64,000 nucleotides of DNA, from assembly GCA_033002965.1 (NCBI GenBank), contig JAURVB010004843.1, positions 1 to 64,000 of the forward strand, in the 5' to 3' direction. Positions within the stretch are counted from its first letter, which is position 1, and each line of letters starts with the position of its first letter. Source of the stretch: Piper betle. Taxonomy: Eukaryota; Streptophyta; Magnoliopsida; Piperales; Piperaceae. Shown here one piece after another: positions 21,251 through 33,200 of this stretch. Position numbers and translations under genes: made by a program. Under the pieces are notes generated by a model, which was given only the letters and a program-made list of their open reading frames with translations, had not been told where the DNA came from and did not search any database.

Positions 21251-24200
21251 TTAGTTCTTGAACCTCACACTACGACTAACATTAGGGTTGATCCCTGAAG
21301 CTTCTCCCCCATAAGGTCCACTTGGTTTCCTGATCTCACGAACTTGTCCTTTCCTCCTCCTAACAACTGCTTTTTGATGTTTCAACTGCTTTGTCAAGGA
21401 TATATTGGGTGAACAAAAGTAATAGCGGATCCATTGTTTGAAATCTAACACACGTGAGTTACCTTGTACTTCTTTCTAGGAATCTTGGTAAGTTTCTTTC
21501 GGGCACGTGTCAAACCTTTGTTCTTCTCCATCTGAAAAATCACCAATCAGCATTAGTGTGGAAGCAGATAACTAATAGATAGCTATTGTATCAGGATGCA
21601 TAACAATTCAAAATTAACTAACCTGGTATGTGATATGACGTTTACCATCTACGTCTTCTGGCAATGGTTGGGCCACTGCAGAAGGTCTAGAAAACAATAG
21701 AAAAATGAAATTAGCTGATTCTTCATTAGCCTATACAAATACATGTGAAAACAAACACTTAAATATGCATCCTTTTCCTCTATAAAAAGATACCCTTCTC
21801 AACACATTCCAGTATGACTTCCATCACAAAGCCCATATACTTCATAATTTACAAGGGAAAATGCCAACTATGTAATGTAGAAATTCAGTTGTGAATCTAA
21901 AATAAATGCATCGAACAGACACCTTGAATATAATTCGGCTCTTGCCAACACTTTTTCTGCCTTGATCTTTTTGCTTCTCTATAAAACTCATCTTCTGATT
22001 CTCCTGATTGATTGGAATCATTGGCTGCTCTATTGACTTTCGCAAATTCTTCACCACTATCTGCAGTATCATTTGCCAGGACTCCAGCTTTAGCCAAAAC
22101 CCGGAGTTCATGCTTCCTCCTCCTTTCCCCTAGCTCATCCCTAGGGGGCAAGTCATCATCACCAGAGACGACCTAGAAAAGATTCAGCTCACTTAGTTCA
22201 AGGTAACAAAAAATTAACAACACATGCATAAAACCCATGTTCTAGTATATTGATAGCAAATTTATAACATTATCATCATATACTCGGCATTCGAGCTAGG
22301 AGGGGGACAGCAGGATGTATTTTGCATCACCCAATGACTACTTCCAACCGCAATTACTGCTTTCATTTCTAAATCAAATAGCATAGAATCTGTACGCAAA
22401 TAGAGGAAATTTACTAGCCTGATTCCCTTCCTGGCACAACCCGTACAAAGAGGATAATGAGACAAGTTTTAACACCACTGCTTCATACACAGCTATGTCT
22501 TAGCTCTCTTTGATATCTCTCAAAGATATTTTCTTATACGCTGTTCCCTGCAATTGCAAGCATTCGCAACAAATGATGAAAAAATACCTTGCTTTTAGCT
22601 GTGACCGAGTGGGACAACCATTAAGATGAGATGGGTGAAAACCGTTGCTTGTGCCTTTTCTTGCACCATCATTGATAACCTCATCATCGAAATCAGTGAT
22701 TGCTTGCAGCTGCCTGAGAAATATGCAATGAATACTTTAGGATTACCAATAAACAAAAAATTTCCTCATCAAGCAAAATTCCAAACAGAATAGTGCTATA
22801 AACTAAATGCAGCCTGGAAATCACTCGCACCTATTGATCAACGATGAAGTATTTGTTCCAGTTTTGTTGTCCTTTGGGGCTGCAGGGACAGGAAGACCCT
22901 TCGTCTTTAGCTTTTCTTCGAGTCTTGCCCGCACTTTCAACATTTCCATGCTTTGCACACCAGTGTCATTGTTCTGCCATGTAACGCTGGTTCAAATTTA
23001 GAATAACTGACCACCGTACATACCAGAAACCAGTTGCAAACCAGATGCAAAGAACCTGATAAACACTTTCGATATTTTTCTTCGCACAAAGTTCAGAAGA
23101 TAAGTTCTTAGCCAAATCTGACAGTTCTGGTGCCTGCATTGTTATAAATTGAATATAAAGAAATCAACGAAGACAAGTTTTAAAGCACAGATGCTAGCAT
23201 TAAATGTTATCTCAACAGTAGTCAGGTTAGATGAAACGGCAACACCTTGATCTGAAATGATCATTCCAAGATCTTGCAGATTGTTTTCTTTAGGATCTTT
23301 GGTAACCATTACCTCCCCATCTCTTTACTTACAAAATCATCAATTTGAACATGCAGACCATCATCAAGCGCATTCATCTGCAGAGAGGTTCACAAGAAGT
23401 AAATAATCTAAACATAACCATAAATCTCAGAAAATAATTCAGCAATTTTCTTTATTACTGTAGCTCAGAAAATGTCGTGGATTACAAAGGCAATAAAAGA
23501 TATATCACAATTTTCCTTTAAATTGACGTACTGTTGTTGCTGCCAGAATTATAAAAAAAATTAATGACACATTGATAAATTGTATAGCCCTTACCAAGCA
23601 GACTACTCCAATAGTTTCATTTTTTTATAACGTCAAAATTCAATTTAAACTCAAAAAGGAAAGATTACAACCAGCCTATACTACAACCAATGAAAGGCAA
23701 AAGGAATGAAAAATTACATCCAAAAGTCGGTAGCAGGTTACAATTAACCAAAACTTTTAACTTTTGATTAAAACATCACAGGCTAATTGAACCTCGGAGA
23801 TAATTGATGAAGCAAGAGCCTCTTGATGAGTTTAAATGCCTTGAAATATTCTATTGTTGCACTCATACCAAATAAAGGCAAGGTGATGAAGAAAGGTTTC
23901 ACAAGAATGTTAGAACATGAATTTTACGCACGGAAAGCAAATTGCCAATCAACCTCCTTTTAGGAAAAGAGCACTCGATGTTGAAGGTGACATTTGTGGA
24001 AGATTTGGCACCATGCATGTAAACTGTACGAGCACTTTAAAAAGTCATGATCCCAGTTTTCATTTGATTCTATGCACAAGGGACACTGATTAACAAGGTG
24101 GAATCCCTCTTCTGCGACAAATCTAATGTTGAGATCCCCGTGGACAGAATGAGAGGCAACGGAAGTGTGCTAATTTGATCTGTGCTTGAACCACACAAGA

Positions 24201-27200
24201 GAATGTCAGGGGGGATACAACTCTTAAGGGAGAATTGATCCATGTCACAAGAATTGGAGAAGGATGGGATATGTCAATTTAGAAAAGTCAAAGCCTTTTC
24301 AAAAGACAAGGTACCGGCAAAAAGCATCAAAGATCCTTTGACAATTGTTTGAACAAAGGTCTGAGTAAAAGCATCCTTAAATGCCACTATTGTTTTGTTA
24401 TCAAATATTGATTAGAGGGGGAATGATCAAATTAAGGATCAAGCCATGTGGGAATGAAGCTACAATCACCAATCTTGTAAAAACAACTTGAAATGAGTCT
24501 ACCTGTTCGGGAGACAATGCAATTCCAAGCATGAAAGGGAAAGTAAAGTCAAGAAAACCATATGGAATATTTTGGAATGTAAACACCATGTACCACTTAA
24601 CCCAAAGTCTCCCGTTATTAGTTAGAACTCTACAAAAGAGCTTGCCAAGACTTGCCAAATTAAGTTTTGATAAATCACATACCCCAAGACCCCCCTCATT
24701 AAAAGGTTTGTTGACTTTCCTCCAATTAATATTGTGGAGACTGCTGCATTCAGTCTTTCCCTTCCAAAGAAAAGCTGACAAAAGTTTGAAAAGGTGATTG
24801 AAGAGCCTCATGGCGAGCTTAAAAGTAGAAGTCCAGTACTGAGACAGCACTAAGAACCGTCTTTATGAGTTGAATGTGCCCAACTTAAGATAATAAACAA
24901 GACATCTATCCTTGCAATTTGGCTCTAATTTTATGAGGGCAAACACATTGCACATGAGAGTTAAGTCAAAGGAAGACCCAAATAACAAGTATACAGCTCT
25001 CTCCCACATGGTAACCAAAGATTGAGGTAATTTTTCATTATTGGACTCACTTGAGAGAAGAAAATGAAAATTTTCATAGCCTTTGTAAAACCCGGGACTC
25101 AAGTCAGGGTTTTATAGTCATTAGCTGGTCAGTTTAATCGTGGTTCGAGTCAGTTCAGCTTTCAGAATACGTGTGCGGGGCTGACGCCGACCGTGTGCAC
25201 GAGCTATGAGGGTTCATGTATACCCAAGTATCGATGATAGCGTCAGATACGCATCAGCAAACTGAGTTATCAGTAGATATGAGAGTATACGGATGATTTT
25301 ATTTTTTTATGTTGTAACCGCAGAATTAGTTTAGGCCGAATAACACATTAGGACGCATTAGATGGTCTTCGGGTGGGTTATTAGTTATACAGCATGTCAT
25401 TTGGATGTTGTGTTATTTTGTTTGATTTTATGAGATTTTTCTAATTTTTCTGGGATTTATTCCGAGTTAGTTATTATTCTTGACTCGAGCCGGTGTCGAG
25501 TCAAGTTTTATTTACAAGTTTGCCACTCTTATATTTCTCATCTTCCTCCCCCACAACATCCCGACGTTTCACCATCTAAACCCTAGCCGCCGCCTTTGAG
25601 ACTTTTGCCACCACTGTCGACGCCACCTCGCCGCCAATCGACGCCACCTCGCCTCCGATCGACGCTGCCCACCCCGGCCGTGCCGTCGCTTTGCCGCCTC
25701 GACCACGCCCGGCACCGATCCAGCCGTCGCGACGCCGGAAATCGCCCTCGATTTCATGGCCGTTCCTGACGTGATTCCGCCGCCGCCGTGACGTCGAAGC
25801 TCTCCCTCGACTTCCCCACTTTTCCCTTTTACCTAGCCCGCCGTCGAGGCCGGCCGTGGGTCTGATCGGAGCAACCGACCGCCCCGACCGAACTCGACGC
25901 AGCCGTCGGTGGCCATTGCCGCCGCGGCTGCCCTTGTCGTCACCACCATTGGGTCAAGCTCGCCGAGACGATGCTAACCCTTACCTCCGATTGCTCCGCC
26001 GGAGCAGTCGCCGGAAAACTACGGGAATTGCCAGCAAACCGCCGGCACAGTCGCCGGAAAACCACTGGCTCGACTTCACCGCCTTCGTCTGTCGGCACCG
26101 ATCGCGAGGTGGCTTTTCCTTCCCTTTTTAGTATTTATTATATGCATGTTGTGGTCATGGTAGCATATTGGAATTAATTTTATTAACTTCATGATTTTAG
26201 TTTAATTAATTATGAATTATGATAAACATGTGATGATTAGCGTAGATTGTATTGTGTGATGTAAATGCTCACTAATGAAATTATTAGTAAACCACTGAAT
26301 AGTTAATTAAATGTGTGCTAGCTAGTTAATTTATGAATTTGCATGATTTAGGTTTTGTATGCTAGTATTAGGTTAAACGGATTAAATTGATTAAACCATT
26401 GTCACCTAATTAGAATAGGTATGTCTGAAATTGGAATTAATAGTGCTCGGTAATAAGTAATATATGAAATCATAAAATTATTAACTTGCTTGACAATTAG
26501 AGATGTAGTGTGATTGTTGAGATGATTGTCATGTTTGATTAGATTATTGTATGCATGTGGATATATTAGTTATATAGGCGTGCATCATATATGTATGGGT
26601 GTTAGTAAATAGTTATGTTCATGTAGGTTCGTTGTAGGAGCTGGCCATCTAAGCACGAGACTGTGCTGGGAGCTTTTGAGAGGTCCGTTAGGACACGCTT
26701 CTCAGGTTTTATTGCTCGACTCTATCGGTGATTTGATTTATTGATCGTAGGACGTGTTAGGTGGATGATTTATCGGACCCCACCTAACACGGGTCATCTG
26801 GTCAATTGTTTTCGGAATTAATAACCCTCGAGGATGAGATCCCTCGAGTTTGTTTTCGAAAATAAGATCCACCTCAAGTTGCCTTCAGGCCTATTATAAT
26901 AAATCCCGACCCAGCCTTATAAATAGGTTTTATCGAGTTTTCAGTGAGACAAGAGAAGATGGGTCAACTCGCACGTGCTATGAGCGGATGCCGTGCCAGT
27001 CAAAGCGGGCTCTGGATTAGTGAGCGGCCTGTTCCAATCCCGAGGGATCCTAACAACTCTGTGTTTGAGCTCCTCACACCTGGAGAACGTAGAGGTTTAC
27101 GGGTATTGTTGTTAAGTATAGCGCATGTTCGGACTTGTGGTTCAAAGGGTACTAAAGGCGCATGTCTGAGAGTACTCGGCCTACATGCTCAAGGCCAAGA

Positions 27201-30200
27201 GTGATATGGAGGTTCGGAGAGGGCTTAGGATAAAAGTTTTACACGAAGTACTGAAAAAGAAATGCCGAGAGCGGCACAGTACCAGATAGATCAAGATGCT
27301 GTTGAGTCAGTTGCTCAATGCCTCCTCTTTAGTAGCCCTATGAGAGTTATTGAGGAAGATATATAATTGTTTGCTTTCCATGAGAGTTTGCTCTCATGTT
27401 CCAGTTTGATATTAGTTATTTCCGGACCAGTGACACCCATTGCTGACGTTTTTATACTATATGTAGGTGAGGATGATGAATGGTGTATGCCGGCCTTGCA
27501 TTGCACACACATATCTGGCGCCACGTCGACTTTTGCGTAAGATGTGATGTGATTGTCTGATGATTGTTGATGGATATGGTTGTGTATATATATGCATGTG
27601 TTTGTGAGGCTCGTATGCCTTGTTTTGGAAATGTTTTGAGAAAAACTTTAATGATGCTGAAATGAAAAAGGAACCAAATGAGCTGTGTATGAATTACAGG
27701 TGGGCTAGACCCAATTACAAGATGTGTTGTTGCTTAAATCATATTGTGGTGTGCATTATAGTTTTATATATATACCTTATAATGTGCCATGTTTTTAATA
27801 GGTCGTCCCCTTATTGCACTTTTAGGGAGATTTTGTCGGTCTTATTTCAGGATTTTTGGGAATTTTGTTGCTATTTAAATTATTTTTGTGTGTGGCTATC
27901 ATCATAGCATTCGCGTAGTATCGTGCCAGGGTTTTGCATCTTATTCATATATTATTTGCGCATTAGCGGCGTGCTCCATCTTGAGACGTCGAGAGGGTTA
28001 TGTCGTAGCCGTTTAGGTTTTGGGTCAGTCAAATTAATCGGTTTATGAGTAGTTCGATCCTTAGTAATAGTTCTGATCCGGGTTGAGAGTAAACCGGATT
28101 GAGGTGTTACAGCCTTAGCCTCCAAACCCAAGAAAGAAGAGAACTCTGATAGAGTTTTCTTTATACAAGTAGCTGATTGAAAATTGCCTTCAGAAAATGC
28201 TAAGAGGTCGTCAACATAAAGAAGAAAAATAATTCTTGGAGCATTCCTGATTGAAGGAGGCATAAGGAGGTCTAGTGAAACCACCTTCTCAAGCATAATA
28301 GATATCCATATAAATAATGAATAGAAAACGGGAAAGAGAGCACCCCCATCACAGATCACTATTTCTTTTAAAGAATTACTACTTTTAGCTTGCTTTTTAA
28401 TCTCCGATAGTTGCATTTTTGTCGGATACAATCTTTAAGTCATTCAAACAACAGCTTTCAGCTTGTTTTTTCATTGATGAAGAACCCCTCTCTTCTTGCT
28501 TCCTTTAACATAATCAAAGAATCATTTAATCTTTTTGCCACAAGCATGAGTGAGAACCAAAAAAGATAACAATGGCCAGAAAACCTAGAATAACAAAGAC
28601 TCACAATCAGAAAAGGGGAACCCCAAAAATATCAGACGTCAAATTTATAAAGCCATGATAGCTGTTAAACCTACAAAACATTAAAAAAATTCCACCAACT
28701 CTTATTTGAATTGCGCTCCTATCTTTTGCGGTCTTATTTAATATAATCAAGACACTCAGTGATATCATCCATTACACATTCAAGCATAATACATAAACAG
28801 ATTCTTCCTCTGTTTAATCAAACAAGCCAAAACAACCGGTTCTCTTCAAATAAGGCTCCATATTAAATCAGTAGTAATAAAGGTATTAAGAACAAGAACA
28901 AAGAATCTTATGAAAGAAGCATTTCCAAAAGTTACTCGTTCAGAAAAAGAGATAAGAACCTCAACTAGCATATCTTTGAGCTTTGTCATTCGTTCAATAA
29001 CTGGATGATCACGGACTGGGTGGCCCTCTGCCTTTAGAAGAAGATAAAAGCCTATAGCTTGGCAATATATCAGCAGAAGAGACTGTTTCATCTCCAAATA
29101 GCTGTGAAACTCTTCAGGAATATCCCTTACTCTCTTCACCTGTCAAAAATAAAAGGTAAATTATTACCGTCTTCATTTATTGTGCCACAAAAGAAAGTTG
29201 TTACTCCTATCAAAATTGCCAAAACATTGAAAAATTTGGCAAAGCAAATCATGAACTGAAGGCCACATCTAAATATGAGAATGAATAACCATCCACCCAG
29301 CTTGACATGACATTAAACCTGGATGTTCCACATACAATGAGTTTCCTTCACCACTCTTGGCAACAATTTAATTGTGCAAAAGGATAGTCATCTTCTTAAA
29401 GACTTCTATGTTAATAACTTTTGATACATAAAAAGCCTACATTTGAATAAGCTACACTAAATAATGCCATGAGAATCTTTGGTGCATGGCACTGACACAA
29501 TCTCTTTCACATGTTTCAATATTATCTCTCAGGTAGTATAAGCATGGCAAAACACATTAAAAATAATCAATATAACCCAAGCCCGTTTTGCACAACCCAA
29601 GCCTGCCTTGAGGATGTGTTTGAATATAATGATCGCTAAAATATGCTCAGAAGCCAGTATGGATCGGTTTTTTAGAACTACTAGAAATCTCCAGTCACTA
29701 TGGCTTGCACAGGGATAATGATAGTCCAATTTCAAAAGTCGATACGAAAAAAGTAGGAATACCCCTCTAATGGCAGATACTAATAGCATCAGTCTTGGCA
29801 AGCCAAACCACTTTTGGTTCATCAGATCTACTTATCGATTAAGCTTTCAGTTTCCTAAGGGTCCATTTGTTTGGCATGAAAGAAATGTAAAATCCATTAA
29901 GATTACAAGTTCATTTTCTGCAAAGTTGTCATGAAAAACAGCCTAGACAACCAGTGATAATCCCCAAAATCAAAGCAAAAAAGGAACATATTAAAAGAAA
30001 AAGATAGATGAAGGACATTCGTCGCTGAATCCTCATGAAGTAAACTTACAACAATATAAGAGAAGGTTTGCATTCATGGAAAACTACAGAAGTGTAATTA
30101 ACAGTCTTAAAAATAAAAATATTCCCAGATAAAGCTAAATTCATAATGAAAGGCAACTAAAGACTCCTAATAATTGATGGCTCTGAATTATGTCTCGCCA

Positions 30201-33200
30201 GTGCATCCAGAAAGGCCAACAAATTTTAGTCTTATTGCAGCTGTTGGCTTCACACATTGTAAATCTGTCACTTTTACCTATCCCTGTAATTATAAGAAAG
30301 ATAGACCAGTTGATTACACTTGAGCTTTATCTAACAAGAAAACTTGCTCTGAGAACAAATTGGAGGGTTCCAACTGAGGCTTGCTCTTCATTCAGTTACA
30401 CTTCCACATTTTGCAATAGACTCTCATTATTACTAACCCTATAAATCTTTCAAGGAGTGTACTGACTCACGATGGATTTGGAAATCATATCAAAAGCTCA
30501 ATCTGTTAAAAGTTCCTAACTGAAGCATATTTTTTATGATATTCCCCTAAAGGAAAGCCAAAGAGAAGTAGAATATCAACTATGCATCATATAATTGTCA
30601 ACCCAACCTTTGTATGACTCCTTTAGAAGCCAGAGGAGGAATCTACTATGACAAGTTTTCGAGGATTACAAAAACCAATGCATAAAACAATGGCAGCAGG
30701 TTACTGAAATACACTTCTTCAAAGAAGATTAAACAGATCCCCATGTAACACACTCACAGATACAAACATATTATTCACTCGCAAACAATTTTTTTTCAGT
30801 CAAACACATGCTTACATTAACAACAAATCCAAGAAAAAACAACGATAAAGAGATAAGTAATTAATGCCATCACTACAAAGCCAAAGGCCAAGCATCTGAT
30901 CTTTCAATGGAGGTATATCAGTTCTTTGAAGGAAAGCCTACAATTGCATATCAGATATGAGGCATAGAAAAAAGAACCTGGCAAATAAGAGGATTCACTT
31001 CGCACTCTAGCTGGGTGAGTGAATCATTTAGCTCTGGTATTAATGTAACCAGCTCTGGCGCAACACTATAACACCATCAAACAATAAATAATTAGATGAA
31101 AACAATTAAAACTAGTTCATAACGGCATAGTAAACCTTTATACTGTCTCAACAAATTCCCTACTTCTGCACCAAAAGCATCACTATAACTGAATTCAGTA
31201 CTTGATCACAAAAATTATCAACAGGTAATACCAAAGAAAAGGGTTCACGCGGCAGTGACCTCATTTTTAAAGAAAGCAACATCAAAAGATTCTTGATCCT
31301 CATAATTCACAATTTATATACATTAAACATGTGACCTTGAATCAGTTAAATATACTAAGGAACATTCCAAACAAAAAAATGAATATATTTCATCACATCA
31401 ATTATCCCATGCACAAACACAAACTTACTAAGGAAAGGATGGGGCAAAATTACCATTGGAAGAGTTGATTTGTTATCCTAGTCTTAAGGACGTGGTTAAG
31501 AATTTGAATGTGTGATCTGTTCAGAAAGTCTAGATAGTAACAAAGAAACCAGGTATTATGCTTGTAAGATGTCATCACTCTTTTAAGCCGTACATGCCCA
31601 AAAATACAGACAATAGCAATCGGTGTAGTTACTAAGCTTCCATTATTTTATTTTTCTACAATTACAAAATGATCTTGATGCAGAATAAGACATTAAAAGT
31701 TACACTAATTTGAGTGTTTATATGGTTAGGCCTTTTCATCATAAACGTTGTAATATTTTCTTCTTGAATTTACTTTCTTAGTCTTGTGAGTTTTGAGCCC
31801 TCCTCACGGTTGTTTACTTATTTAGCAAATTTCAAGTCAGAAAAGCCATCTGTTTTCTTAGACCTTGAAAGTTTGTTGCTATAATAAATGAAAGTTGACT
31901 TTTAGCAATTACAATTCTCCTGCTGGTGATGACTTGATAGCTAGGCAAGTGCTAATTGTGATGACTCTATCTCCTTCAGGTGTCGACTCAAATATTAAAA
32001 CATATAAGACTCCAAGTCTCCAATAATCATTGATTACATTTTTTTCAAGTTTCAAGTCCTGAAAATAAGAATGACATATCCTTGAAGGACTACAAAACCC
32101 ATAAAATGGACTGCTGACTATTGAAGTACCAAGTATTCTAATTGGCTGAGATGAGAATCTTACCTGTTAACTGCATTCATTTTTTCCTCTGTTGTAAATG
32201 CACTAAAATCCTTTTGAATCTTTTCATATTTAGCAGACATGTTTTCTTCTTCCATTTTGTCAGCATGGCTCCTTTTTGCCCTTTTACTTACCCCAAACAG
32301 ACCCTAATTCAAATAGTTTTTCAAAATATAGGAATACTATGTAAAATAAGCAAGAGATTTTCAAAGTAAAATTAACCAAATAAACTAATGTGTCACCTGC
32401 ATGGTCTTATCTCCACCAACGGAACCACTATCGTCTTCATCAATATCCCTTAGTCCAAAATCCTTAACACTAAGACTTAAAGCACGCTCCTTTTGCATTC
32501 TAATTGCAGCAGCTTCCTCCTCTTTAAGATTTTCTTCGTCACTAGATCTTGCCTAAAATGTTTTAGGATAAAATCATGCACATCAAACAAATCACCAACA
32601 AAGTCAACTCAATGTACAATAAAAGCCAACTTATCATACCTCAATGTCAACAACATCAGCTCCATGATACATGTCCTTCTTTCTACCCCACCACATTGCA
32701 TCATTATCTTCATCTTCTTCCTCTTCCGAATCGGGCTGCATATCATCCTCAACTCCACCAATTTTCTGCCTTAAAAACTTTTCTTGTCTAGAAACTGAAA
32801 AGGTGGCAACAACCAATGTTTAAAAACTTGGAAGCTTACTCATATTGCTTAATGTTCAACTAAGGAAGTCTAGCTGATGATACATTAGTAGCTGTTTCCC
32901 AACTACCAAAAATAAAAAACCAACCACTTTTCACTACTTCACAATTTCTTTAGCCTCTAAATGACCTATGAATTACGTTGCAGTAAAACAGAAGTTGACT
33001 TCTATATAAATTTAACACAACAAAGAAAATTACAAACAGCAATTTCTTCGGCTTCTATCAATTGAAGTATAAAATTTGAGCCAGATCCATTCATAATCAA
33101 GTAAATTTATTTCAAAAGAGTAGAACCCTTCAACAAGAATACAAACACCAAAAGAACTAAACTGATCTCAAATGTCAAACTAATCGAGTTCGTACATCTC

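Larger units (their letters stand above)
23595..28440 (-). mobile_element. LINE (L1-type) relic in SAS10 intron, split by a solo LTR
   Basis: On the minus strand, 28440-28112 encodes RT motifs [30 protein letters not shown] and [11 protein letters not shown]. After the insertion, the frame resumes at 25083 with [23 protein letters not shown], later [20 protein letters not shown] and [13 protein letters not shown], and a zf-RVT region near 24000-24100. This order (RT, thumb, zf-RVT) is that of plant L1 LINEs. Stops and frameshifts show it is dead. Its 3' end matches the fragment at 18649-19700. It lies antisense to nothing: both it and SAS10 run on the minus strand. Confidence 0.85.

Noticed and set aside
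25569..26177. GC-rich frames within 25.5-26.2 kb as a gene
   Set aside because: They lie inside the solo LTR defined by TG..CA and GCCTT duplications and have no recognisable domain.
26944..27204. 86-codon plus-strand frame
   Set aside because: Inside the solo LTR; probably LTR-derived leader, no domain.
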